A DNA stretch of 8,228 nt from Deltaproteobacteria bacterium RIFOXYA12_FULL_61_11 (GTDB taxonomy: Bacteria > Bdellovibrionota_F > JAHFAK01 > YA12-FULL-61-11). The notes below the pieces were generated by a model. It saw only the letters and a list, made by a program, of their open reading frames with translations, did no database searches and had not been told where the DNA came from. Each line of letters starts with the position of its first letter. Position 1 is the stretch's first letter. Where the stretch lies: NCBI GenBank assembly GCA_001799195.1, contig MGSU01000190.1, positions 1 to 8,228 on the forward strand, written 5' to 3'. The translations under genes and the position numbers were made by a program. Below, piece after piece: positions 1 to 6,139 of the stretch.

Positions 1-59
1 CTAGGAAGGTCAATCACCTGCAAATGGTGCCCCTCTGCGTGCTGAGGTGATGTTGTTTG

Positions 60-1013
60 CTATTTGATAGCGCGAAAATCGGTGATCAGGTCTTTTCTGC
101 TCAACGGAGGGATCTCCTCTACTGGGATTACCTCGTTGAATGACATTCTGGGGACAGTTGGCGAATAGTTCCACGGAACATCAAAGTCCTTTTCATCAAC
201 GGGTCGATGAAATCTGCACTCGCTGCCCTTGATACCATTGCGAATCTTAAGGGCCGATACGACGTTTTTGAGCGACATGGAAACGAGGTGTAAGAGAGCT
301 ACTGTTTGCTCGATACTCCAATTCAAGGCGACGCGCTTGGAAATGAGATTTCGATCACCTTTTTCTTCCCGAGCGGCGCCGATAGTTAAAAAGGAACTGC
401 CAAATTCCGACCTACCAAGGAGTTGCATTTCCTCAGGCGGTGGCGCTTGCCCGTAGGTTTGCTCCAAGCCAACTGCGAGGGCAAAACCTCCAGATGAAAT
501 CCGAAAACCGTGTTTGATGCTATTGTACTCGTCGATAAAATCCTCATCTAAGGCCATCTTTGAAAGGCGCCCCCACAAAATACCGAATTTTTCAGCAGTA
601 CATTTGCTTTTGTCACTACCGAAATCTGTCTGACGGAATACCTGGGTTGCTATTTGAAGCCATGAAACTCGCTCTATTGGTAGTTTCGTGAACAACGTTC
701 GATCTTCTCGGTCGATTGCTTCGAGTAGACGCCGAAGAGTCGTGTTGTTGCATTTCGGAATCCATGCGTGTGGGCAATCGGGTGCCTGGACAAACGCACC
801 AATTAAGGAAAACATTGTCTCAAGAGCGTGGTGGAGTGTCGTTCGAAGCGAGATTGCAGCCCGTTTTTCGTCCTCCGCAGATAAATGAAGATTTAGAAGG
901 TAGTCAAAGTAGTCGGTGTCAATGCCGCCGAGGAACTGTCGCGCAGTAACTTTCGTTTCAAAATCCCAAATGCAGAATGGCTCCTCGTGCACATAAAAAC
1001 CTGATCCCTGCAT
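60..1013 (-). CDS. Unrecognised 317-residue protein with a YNSIKHG motif
   Basis: I do not recognise this gene. It encodes a soluble-looking protein of 317 residues with no signal peptide or membrane segment. The most distinctive stretch is DEYNSIKHGFR, near residues 161-171. This resembles the Y-N-x-I-K-H-G-x-R element of several uncharacterised bacterial proteins that are mostly helical and sometimes HEPN-like, but that link is only a suggestion. The ATG at 1013 is well supported: a strong Shine-Dalgarno AGGAG (complement of 1019-1023) sits 5 bases upstream. The gene is visibly less GC-rich than the genes to its right, which suggests separate acquisition. It stands alone: its stop is near the window edge, and the next gene upstream on the same strand (radC) is closed off by its own terminator. 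The gene call is sure; the function is unknown. Confidence 0.85.
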   Translation of the reverse strand: MQGSGFYVHEEPFCIWDFETKVTARQFLGGIDTDYFDYLLNLHLSAEDEKRAAISLRTTLHHALETMFSLIGAFVQAPDCPHAWIPKCNNTTLRRLLEAIDREDRTLFTKLPIERVSWLQIATQVFRQTDFGSDKSKCTAEKFGILWGRLSKMALDEDFIDEYNSIKHGFRISSGGFALAVGLEQTYGQAPPPEEMQLLGRSEFGSSFLTIGAAREEKGDRNLISKRVALNWSIEQTVALLHLVSMSLKNVVSALKIRNGIKGSECRFHRPVDEKDFDVPWNYSPTVPRMSFNEVIPVEEIPPLSRKDLITDFRAIK

Positions 1014-1018
1014 GATCT

Positions 1019-1023
1019 CTCCT
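1019..1023 (-). promoter_or_regulatory. Shine-Dalgarno AGGAG of the 317-residue gene
   Basis: On the minus strand AGGAG is followed by five bases (AGATC) and then ATG at 1013. The spacing is ideal and fixes the start of the gene. Confidence 0.75.
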
Positions 1024-1253
1024 GCGGTGAATATTGCCGCCGACTTCCTACGATACTAGGCCGCCTAACCAGTACTTATACAGTTCCCGCTATCACCTAC
1101 TTCCAAACGCGCACTCTTGCCAAGCAACGCCCTGTCGAGTGGGAAAACTATCAATGCAATCCACAGATTGCTAAACCCAATAACCACGCCCCTGCAAGCG
1201 AAATCTCACTGGTGTTCATTGTTTATTCGTCCTGCAAAATTACCATAATGTAT
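1024..1253. other. Intergenic stretch with one small palindrome
   Basis: No convincing gene is visible. The stretch holds a perfect inverted repeat TAGGC-C-GCCTA at 1057-1067, about 45 bases upstream of the 317-residue gene. It could be an operator or be chance. Around 1210-1255 the sequence turns AT-rich (for example CATAAT at 1244-1249), but I cannot assign a promoter with adequate -35 and -10 boxes and normal spacing. Confidence 0.4.
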
Positions 1254-1500
1254 TTATTGCAGTTTCTTCAGGATTCGAGCGAGAACTGCACCTCTTTGAT
1301 GGCCGCTGTCTTGTCGGTATCTGTAGCCGCGCGGGAACCTGACCTTTAGCTGCATGGTTGCACCGTCGCGTTTGACAAAGCGTGACCAGGTATTCTCACC
1401 CACACCGAGCAGTGCTGAGTGCAACGGTCGACAATCGGCTTGTTGATCCCCCAACCAGAGAACCCCTAGGTATATCCGGAACCTCATGAGAAAAAAAACA
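1254..1500 (-). pseudogene. Possible eroded coding remnant
   Basis: The minus strand shows protein-like sequence split over two frames. One frame contains GVGENTWSRFVKRDGATMQL followed by KVRF. After the stretch near 1330-1345 another frame reads DKTAAIKEVQFSLES and stops at a TGA. A two-base frameshift would join them. The first block faintly resembles the helix-turn-helix of small AlpA-like regulators (LLGV-x(4)-W), which would fit an island, but the similarity is too short to name. The open frame that covers the region runs through the radC terminator, so it cannot be an ordinary gene in its present form. This may also be non-coding sequence. Confidence 0.2.
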
Positions 1501-1519
1501 GCCGGACGATAGCCGGCTG
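1491..1519 (-). terminator. Intrinsic terminator of the radC transcript
   Basis: Read on the minus strand, a perfect 7-bp stem CAGCCGG / CCGGCTG (1513-1519 and 1499-1505) with a 7-base loop runs directly into eight U residues (1498-1491). It lies about 55 bases past the radC stop codon, where a terminator for that gene is expected. The plus-strand side has no U run, so it acts in one direction only. Confidence 0.92.
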
Positions 1520-1573
1520 CTGTTTCTGCCTCGATTGCGAACGTCATGTGCGGTGGAGTTGGCTACACCCATT

Positions 1574-2032
1574 TTACAATTCGCAATGGTCGCAGAAGCT
1601 GTAGTGGTCACCCTTGGCGACGATGATGTGGTCGAGGAAGCGGAAGCCGAGCAAAGCGCAGGCTTCTTTGACCTTGCGGGTGAGCAGCCTATCTTCGGTG
1701 CTTGGCGTGGGGTTGCCGGACAGATGGGCATGGCAGAGCACGAGACCGACAGCATTCTTCTTGATGGCGATCTTGAACAGGTCGCGGAGTTCGAGACCGG
1801 CGCGGTTGGGAGAACCGACGGCGACCTCATCGAGGCCGATGACGTGGTTGACGCTGTTCAGGCACAGCGCGACCACGATTTCGCGATCGCGGTCGGCCAG
1901 GTGGGCGACCAGCTTGGCGACGTCGGCCGAACAGCCTACGGGATAGGGGCGATACTCGTCGGCTCCTTCGCGGACGAGACGCAGAGAATAACGCAGACCG
2001 TGATACCTATCCTTATATATGGAGGGGCGTAT
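1574..2032 (-). CDS. radC: RadC-like JAB/JAMM-domain protein of mobile elements
   Basis: This is a small RadC-family protein (RadC-like JAB domain) of about 152 residues. That is the usual size of the island and plasmid versions, which lack the N-terminal helix-hairpin-helix of chromosomal RadC. The JAB fold is metalloprotease-like; the biological role of the family is unsettled. The metal-binding motif is HAHLSGNPTPSTED, which keeps H-x-H and the final D but replaces the usual N-H-P context. LLGFRFLDHIIVAKGD follows, typical of the C-terminal half. The start is unusual. Family-like sequence continues well upstream of the GTG at 1876, yet no ATG, GTG or TTG occurs in frame before the stop at 2099-2101. 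A perfect AGGAG (complement of 2039-2043) lies 6 bases before an ATA codon at 2032, so the start is either a rare ATA or a lost ATG. The DUF932 remnant lies immediately upstream on the same strand, the usual island order, and the gene ends in a strong terminator. Confidence 0.82.
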   Translation of the reverse strand: MRPSIYKDRYHGLRYSLRLVREGADEYRPYPVGCSADVAKLVAHLADRDREIVVALCLNSVNHVIGLDEVAVGSPNRAGLELRDLFKIAIKKNAVGLVLCHAHLSGNPTPSTEDRLLTRKVKEACALLGFRFLDHIIVAKGDHYSFCDHCEL

Positions 2033-2038
2033 AGGCTT

Positions 2039-2043
2039 CTCCT
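2039..2043 (-). promoter_or_regulatory. Shine-Dalgarno pointing to an ATA start of radC
   Basis: AGGAG on the minus strand is followed by AAGCCT and then ATA (2032-2030). The placement is what one expects before an ATG, and the protein from this point has the family length. This decides the likely original start even though the codon is ATA. Confidence 0.6.
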
Positions 2044-2082
2044 GTTGGGGGTTACAGTTAAAAGGGAGTGAGAGTCGTACCT

Positions 2083-2221
2083 CCCACTCCCATATTGTTT
2101 ACGCCGCCAGTTTCAAGGCCTCACTGAAGGCGAGGTCTTTGAGCTGGGCGCCACTGCCGAACCAGGCGGACTGCAGACGCTTGTCATCGCTGCCGCGGAC
2201 GTGGTCGATGAAGTGGGTGAC
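2083..2221. repeat. 139-bp dispersed repeat, copy 1 (DUF932 gene tail)
   Basis: This segment matches 6441-6579 in the same orientation without gaps. By eye there are about 13 mismatches in 139 bases, roughly 90% identity. It contains the last ~40 codons of a DUF932 gene plus 16 bases beyond its stop. The two copies bracket the 4.2-kb cargo of ATPase gene, three-gene operon and helicase fragment. Similarity ends sharply at both sides. Confidence 0.9.
2099..2221 (-). pseudogene. C-terminal remnant of a DUF932 (phage/plasmid-like) protein, copy 1
   Basis: The minus strand reads VTHFIDHVRGSDDKRL, then SAWFGSGAQLKDLAF and ends EALKLAA-stop. This is the conserved C-terminus of DUF932 proteins, which are common on plasmids and integrative elements and often lie directly before a radC gene, as here. 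Only about 40 residues remain. Upstream of 2222 the frame continues into sequence unlike the family and reaches a stop at 2288-2290, with no start codon supporting a gene. The break coincides with the end of similarity to the second copy. The function of DUF932 proteins is not established. Confidence 0.8.
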
Positions 2222-2484
2222 ACGTAAAGCCTTCGACCTGCTCGGGGGCCTGGAGCCACGGTGGGGAGTTGAAAAAGAACAAGGGGATTATTGCGAAGAG
2301 CACGAGAGACGCGCTGCTATCTTGCTAAAATCTCGCTATTCCTTTTTCCTCGCCAACTACCACCCGACTTGCTACCTTCGATCGGGTTCGCGACCGGAGC
2401 TTGAACGAGGTTCATTGTGAACAATTGGTTGTTTTTGTTTCGACACGACGCCTTCACGAGGGTAGTCGGAGATCGATGATGACG
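2222..2484. promoter_or_regulatory. Leader region of the ATPase gene with two small dyads
   Basis: No gene is visible here. Two overlapping inverted repeats stand out: GTTCA-TTG-TGAAC at 2410-2422 and AACAA-TTGG-TTGTT at 2420-2433. Together with the hexamer array just downstream, they make the 190 bases before the ATPase gene look like a control region. I see no clear sigma-70 promoter, so the transcription start is not assigned. Confidence 0.4.
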
Positions 2485-2553
2485 AGCATTGAAAACAGCA
2501 TTGCACGCAGTCGAATGCTCACGACAATGCTCACGCAGCATTTCGAGAGCATT
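2485..2553. promoter_or_regulatory. Array of six AGCATT/AATGCT hexamers, probable operator
   Basis: AGCATT occurs at 2485-2490, 2497-2502, 2537-2542 and 2548-2553. Its complement AATGCT occurs at 2514-2519 and 2526-2531. The first four form an exact mirror arrangement: hexamer, 6 bases, hexamer, 11 bases, inverted hexamer, 6 bases, inverted hexamer. The last two lie 11 bases apart in direct orientation. Start-to-start distances are 12, 17, 12, 11 and 11, so most sites fall on nearly the same face of the helix. Several extend to the octamer GAGCATTG. The array ends about 50 bases before the ATPase start. It most resembles a multi-site operator; binding of the downstream winged-helix protein (autoregulation) is inference. 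Confidence 0.6.
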
Positions 2554-2595
2554 GCAATCTGCCCAAACTCCCTCAAGGGTCAGCCATGAGTGCAT

Positions 2596-2599
2596 GGAG
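2596..2599 (+). promoter_or_regulatory. Shine-Dalgarno GGAG choosing the start at 2605
   Basis: GGAG is followed by CCTTC and then ATG at 2605. The in-frame GTG at 2590 lacks such a site and sits directly after an in-frame stop, so the ATG is preferred. Confidence 0.65.
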
Positions 2600-2604
2600 C
2601 CTTC

Positions 2605-4101
2605 ATGAACCGCAATGATCTGCGCGAGTTGATCGCCAATGGCGAGAATTCCGGTGTGGAGTTCAAGCTGGACACGGTGCGACCGGAACAGCTCGCCAAA
2701 GAAGTGGTGGCTCTGGCCAACCTCAAGGGCGGTCACATCCTGCTCGGCGTTGCCGACGACGGCACCATCGTCGGTATCACTCGCGAGAACCTGGGCGAGT
2801 GGATGGCCGACACCGTATTCGCGCGCTATGTGCACCCTCTCCTCCTGCCGTATTACGAGGAAATGCGCATGGAAGACGGCAAGATCGTCGTCGTCCTCAC
2901 CATCGAGCAAGGTATTTCCAAACCTTACGTCGTCCGGGCGAATGACCGTGAAACGGCCTATGTCCGCATCGGACCTGTATCGCGGCAAGCAACCCGGGAA
3001 CAGCTCTTGATGTTGGGTTCAGCCAGCGGGTTCCTGCATACCGAGAGCATGCCGGTCCACCGGACGAACCTCGAGTCTCTGGACCGATCTCGTCTGGAGA
3101 ACTATCTGAAAGACATCTTGAACGACCCGGACCTTCCCGTTACCGAGGAGGCGTGGCTCACCCGGTTGATGGCGTTGGGGCTGATGACGGATGGTCCTGC
3201 TGGGGGAGAGCCGGTCTGCAGCATCGCCGGCTTGGTTCTGTTCGGGATTCGCCCTCGGCAAACGCTGCGGCAATCCGGTGTGCGCCTGATATTTTTCAGC
3301 TCCCTGGAAAAAACCTATCAAGCACAAGTAGATAAAATCCTAGACGCTCCGCTGGTCGGACGTTTCCAGGTCGGCAAGACGGGTAAAACGCTCATTGATT
3401 CTGGGTTGATAGAGAAGACGCTGGAGCTGATGGAACCGTTCGTCACGCAGGAGGCAGCCACCCTGGATGCGCATTTCCGACGGGACAAGGCCTGGCTATT
3501 TCCCTTCGAGGCCCTGCGTGAGCTGATCGTCAACGCGCTCGCCCATCGTGACTGGACCCGCTTCGTCGAGGTGGAAATCGTCGGGTATCAGGACCGTCTC
3601 GAGATAACCAGCCCCGGGTCCCTGCCCAATTCCATGACCGTCGAGAAAATGTTGGCCGGTCAGCGTGTGGCCCGCAACCCTATCATCGTCGAGGTGCTTC
3701 GCGATTACGGCTACGTCGATGCACGAGGCATGGGGATCCGCGCCAAGGTCGTGCCCGCGCTCAAAGCCATCGGGTCCACCTGGCAGGTGCAGGCGACCGA
3801 TGATTTCGTGAGGGCGTCCGTCGGCAAGGCTGCCATGGGCCAGCCCATGGAGCCAGCTCGGTCCACTGCAGCACGACCTCTGGCGAGAAAGAGTCGGGAA
3901 AGAGTCGGGAAAGAGTCGGGAAAGCTCCTGGCCCTGTGTCGGGAGAAACCTGCCATAACCATCCCCGAACTAGCAGCGGTCCTCGGTATCAGCGAGCGAT
4001 CGGTGCAACGGAACCTCCAGCATCTCCAACGCGAGGGCCTGCTACGGCGGGTCGGCGGTCGCAAAGAGGGCCAGTGGGAGGTAATGAATGAGAACACTTG
4101 A
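2605..4101 (+). CDS. AlbA_2 / GHKL-ATPase / winged-helix protein (Schlafen-like, RecG-like annotation)
   Basis: From the ATG this is 498 residues in three modules. Residues ~1-125 form an AlbA_2 (Schlafen AlbA) domain: GENSGVEFK near 13-21, ANLKGGHILLGVADDGTIVG near 38-57, and YVRIG near 119-123. Residues ~160-400 contain a divergent HATPase_c_4 domain: the N-box FPFEALRELIVNALAHRDW at 299-317 gives the E and N expected for magnesium-ATP binding, followed by EITSPGSLP and GMGIRAK near 375-381. Residues ~440-493 form a winged helix (ITIPELAAVLGISERSVQRN), joined by a repetitive linker, KSRERVGKESGK. Such proteins are often annotated as transcriptional regulators or RecG-like helicases, but no helicase motifs are present; regulatory and phage-defence roles have been suggested. 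Its own hexamer array lies upstream. The end of this gene recurs in decayed form at 6703-6918. Confidence 0.93.
   Translation: MNRNDLRELIANGENSGVEFKLDTVRPEQLAKEVVALANLKGGHILLGVADDGTIVGITRENLGEWMADTVFARYVHPLLLPYYEEMRMEDGKIVVVLTIEQGISKPYVVRANDRETAYVRIGPVSRQATREQLLMLGSASGFLHTESMPVHRTNLESLDRSRLENYLKDILNDPDLPVTEEAWLTRLMALGLMTDGPAGGEPVCSIAGLVLFGIRPRQTLRQSGVRLIFFSSLEKTYQAQVDKILDAPLVGRFQVGKTGKTLIDSGLIEKTLELMEPFVTQEAATLDAHFRRDKAWLFPFEALRELIVNALAHRDWTRFVEVEIVGYQDRLEITSPGSLPNSMTVEKMLAGQRVARNPIIVEVLRDYGYVDARGMGIRAKVVPALKAIGSTWQVQATDDFVRASVGKAAMGQPMEPARSTAARPLARKSRERVGKESGKLLALCREKPAITIPELAAVLGISERSVQRNLQHLQREGLLRRVGGRKEGQWEVMNENT
3888..3920 (+). repeat. Three tandem 11-bp repeats in the linker of the ATPase gene
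   Basis: AAAGAGTCGGG occurs three times in a row without mismatch (3888-3898, 3899-3909, 3910-3920), followed by a partial AAAG. It encodes the KSRERVGKESGK linker before the winged helix. Because 11 is not a multiple of three, gain or loss of one unit would shift the frame and remove the DNA-binding end. Confidence 0.9.
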
Positions 4102-4147
4102 GCTGTTGCCGGCCTGGAGGCCGCTCTCCCTACTCGGCTCATCTCGA

Positions 4148-4160
4148 CGGTGCTGCACCG
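4148..4160. repeat. Perfect 13-bp palindrome between the ATPase gene and the trio
   Basis: CGGTGC-T-GCACCG is a perfect 6-1-6 inverted repeat about 110 bases upstream of the TIGR04255 gene. The one-base centre makes a hairpin unlikely, so a small dimer-binding site is possible. The gap 4102-4268 contains no gene and no clear promoter; GGCCT-GG-AGGCC near 4113-4124 lacks the U run of a terminator. Confidence 0.4.
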
Positions 4161-4268
4161 TATGCTTCTCAGGAGCTGTTCCCCTGCCGTTTCCCATCTT
4201 GTCACTGGCTGTAGAGCAGTCACAGTCATCGACCACTTCGGTAATGAGGATTGGAAGGTGTTGAGCGT

Positions 4269-5048
4269 ATGACGAAACAACCATCGAAACCGAATAGGAT
4301 CAAGTTTCCCTTGACGCACGCTCCGATCGTCGAGGCACTCCTGGACCTCGACTGCGACCTTCCTCCAACCCTCGACTTTGAGGCGCTGCGGGAGCGGGCA
4401 CGCCAGCGACTGGCCGAGCGCTACCCCATCTGTCGCACCAAGTATAGCCGTCAGGTCGAATTCCCGGTCGCTCCTGAGACCCCCAACACACTTCGGGTGG
4501 GCGATCGCATCGAGGCCTACGGCTTCTGGCAGCAGGACGAGCAACAGCTCATCCAGCTCCGGCAACAGGGCTTTTCCTTCAACCGCATGAAGCCTTACAC
4601 CACGCTCGACGATTACCTGGCGGAGATCGAACGAACCTGGGGCTTGTTCGTCGAACTGGCCGAGCCGGTGATGCTGCGAACGGTGCGCTTACGCTACCTC
4701 AATCGTATACTCCTACCGTTGAAGTCGGGCCGAGTGAAGCTCGATGATTATTTACACATCGGTCCGCGCCTCCCTGCTGGTAAGCTTGCCTTGAGCGGCT
4801 TCTTGACTCGGTTCTCGCTGCTCGACCCAGACACCTCCTTCTCGGCTCAGCTCGTGCTGGCCAGCGAACAATGGACCGAGGATGAGCTGCCCCTGATTCT
4901 CGACCTCGCCGTTACTGCAGCAGTTTCCCTGCCGGTCGATGCAGCCACCTGGTCGACAATTCGGCCGACGCTCGACTCGCTGCGGGTATTCAAGAACGAC
5001 CTCTTTTATCGGAGCTTGACCGAGAGATGTCTGAATTTATTCAAGTAA
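4269..5048 (+). CDS. TIGR04255-family protein, first gene of a three-gene operon
   Basis: This 259-residue protein matches the TIGR04255 family, sporadically distributed bacterial proteins of about 250 residues with unknown function. Visible family marks are HAPIVEALLDLDCDLPP near residues 17-33, GFSFNRMKPYTTLDDY at 101-116, the long helix ending in RTVRLRYLNRILLPL at 137-151, and LDSLRVFKNDLFYRSLTE near 235-252. There is no signal peptide or membrane segment, so it acts in the cytoplasm. A TTG at 4251 is in frame, but the ATG at 4269 is the better start, since the family sequence begins soon after; AAGG at 4255-4258 is a modest Shine-Dalgarno. The stop overlaps the next gene by 22 bases, a sign of translational coupling. 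Family assignment is confident; the biochemical role is not known. Confidence 0.88.
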   Translation: MTKQPSKPNRIKFPLTHAPIVEALLDLDCDLPPTLDFEALRERARQRLAERYPICRTKYSRQVEFPVAPETPNTLRVGDRIEAYGFWQQDEQQLIQLRQQGFSFNRMKPYTTLDDYLAEIERTWGLFVELAEPVMLRTVRLRYLNRILLPLKSGRVKLDDYLHIGPRLPAGKLALSGFLTRFSLLDPDTSFSAQLVLASEQWTEDELPLILDLAVTAAVSLPVDAATWSTIRPTLDSLRVFKNDLFYRSLTERCLNLFK

Positions 5049-5596
5049 AACCATACTCGAGCGGGGGAGTATTTTATGGGGGTCGGTTTCCCTCAAGCAC
5101 AGCAAAGTGTAACTATTTCACGATAACGCAGAGAGATTTTATCAACAACGCAGCTTCTCCCGTGGCGTCTCCGGTGCTGCGTAAACACGGTGAGGACTTG
5201 GAGCGAAACCTCGACACTTTGCGCACTCCGTATCACAAGAAAGAAGCTCTGTTGGAGGCTCTCGACGAACTGGATCGGGAGTGCTCGACCCCGAACTGGG
5301 ATTGTTACCATGCACTACCGTTACATCAAGATGCCGTTGAGCAAACTCGGATGTTCCTTCGAGTTTTACCGAATGACCTGCCTTTACCAGAAATCGCGCC
5401 GGAACCTGATGGATCCATCTCGCTCGACTGGTCTATGTCGAGGGTGTGCAGTTTGACGATAAGCGTGGGATCCTCCAATCGTTTGCCTTACGCTTGGCTC
5501 GATGGCATCCAAAGGGGGCACGATGTCGAGTGCTTCGATGGACGAACGATCCCAGCTCCGTTGGAGTTCCGTCTGCGTTCCCTAGTGAGGTTGTAG
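5027..5596 (+). CDS. Uncharacterised partner protein, second gene of the trio
   Basis: This 189-residue protein has no name I can give. Its core resembles a family I recognise only as uncharacterised companions of TIGR04255 genes: a charged helix (KKEALLEALDELDRE, 71-85), then NWDCYHALPL at 90-99, a helix to LRVLPNDLPLPEI, and the acidic PEPDGSISLDW at 125-135. After that come beta-like strands ending in VECFDGRTIPAPL at 167-179. The first ~50 residues look less conserved and have poorer codon use. The ATG at 5027 lies inside the end of the upstream gene (22-base overlap), with GGAG at 5011-5014 and a purine-rich GAGAG just before it. It carries neither signal peptide nor membrane helix. The tight layout implies it works with its neighbours, perhaps as a complex; this is inference. 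Confidence 0.8.
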   Translation: MSEFIQVKPYSSGGVFYGGRFPSSTAKCNYFTITQRDFINNAASPVASPVLRKHGEDLERNLDTLRTPYHKKEALLEALDELDRECSTPNWDCYHALPLHQDAVEQTRMFLRVLPNDLPLPEIAPEPDGSISLDWSMSRVCSLTISVGSSNRLPYAWLDGIQRGHDVECFDGRTIPAPLEFRLRSLVRL

Positions 5597-5602
5597 TCCC
5601 CC

Positions 5603-6007
5603 ATGCTCGCTTCCGGTCTACCCGAACATATCGCTGATGATGAGCATTTGGCGCGTTTTCTCTTCCAGAGCAACCAGTTCAAGGCTGCTGAGGTAAAATC
5701 GTCGGCTTTCATGCCTCACCGCCAATCTCAGGAGACTTCGGTATTTCGCCATGGAGTAACGCCATTGGAGACCCTCTGGGCACTAGCCGGGGTGGCTGGA
5801 GCGCAACGCAAGGTCTATGGGGCTGCCATCCTGACAGCTCGCCAAGTCAGAGCGGTCGCCCTCGATCTCATGGCGGACGAACCCCCCGCGCGTCATGCAG
5901 CGATACGGGGTTGGCCCTCTGTTGCAGACCCAGAATTACAGAAGGCACTCCAACTCGAATGTGCCAAACTGCTTGCTCAAGCGGCCGGACGACCTTTCTT
6001 GAAATGA
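5603..6007 (+). CDS. Uncharacterised small protein, third gene of the trio
   Basis: This 134-residue cytoplasmic-looking protein starts 6 bases after the preceding stop; GAGG at 5587-5590 may be its Shine-Dalgarno. I recognise the pattern but no function: LARFLFQSNQF at 17-27, SAFMPHRQSQETSVFR at 34-49, and LDLMADEPPARHAAIRGWP at 88-106, followed by a helix rich in leucine and alanine. Proteins with this pattern recur as the last gene of TIGR04255-containing trios. The three conserved blocks contain histidines and arginines (RH in EPPARHAAI) that could be catalytic or nucleic-acid contacts, but nothing in the sequence proves either. Because the two neighbours upstream are of known recurrent type, the operon is probably complete. 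Confidence 0.82.
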   Translation: MLASGLPEHIADDEHLARFLFQSNQFKAAEVKSSAFMPHRQSQETSVFRHGVTPLETLWALAGVAGAQRKVYGAAILTARQVRAVALDLMADEPPARHAAIRGWPSVADPELQKALQLECAKLLAQAAGRPFLK

Positions 6008-6028
6008 TTGAACCAGGTTGGATCACCG

Positions 6029-6139
6029 ATGAACCTCTACACCGACAACACCTTTGCGAAGCTAGTGCAGCACGACACGGTCGACCTGCGCGCCGGGAGC
6101 CAGCGCCGCTGCACGGGAGATTTGCATGAAACTCACTGA
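6029..6139 (+). CDS. Possible 36-residue leader ORF overlapping the helicase start
   Basis: A short frame begins MNLYTDNTFAKLVQHDTVD and ends with a TGA at 6137-6139, 14 bases inside the helicase fragment. The overlap would suit translational coupling, and the opening residues look protein-like. I recognise no family. It could also be the fused end of an older gene. The Shine-Dalgarno (AGG at 6015-6017) is far from the start, so confidence is low. Confidence 0.25.
   Translation: MNLYTDNTFAKLVQHDTVDLRAGSQRRCTGDLHETH

Noticed and set aside
1063-1069. GCCTAAC resembling one end of an integron attC site
   Set aside because: No matching GTTRRRY core lies within the usual distance and no integrase is present.
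1254-1547. Minus-strand frame of 97 codons read as one intact gene
   Set aside because: Its start lies between the radC stop and the terminator, and the frame runs straight through the terminator hairpin and U tract.
1535-2071. Plus-strand open frame of 178 codons, rich in D, E and V
   Set aside because: It is the antisense of the RadC-like gene, which has recognisable family motifs, an ordered ribosome site and a terminator on the minus strand.
2317-2988. Minus-strand frame of 223 codons
   Set aside because: It overlaps the hexamer array and the AlbA_2 domain of the well-supported plus-strand gene and shows no family features.
3711-4565. Minus-strand frame of 284 codons
   Set aside because: It is a GC-driven shadow of the ATPase end and the TIGR04255 start; both plus-strand genes have clear family motifs.
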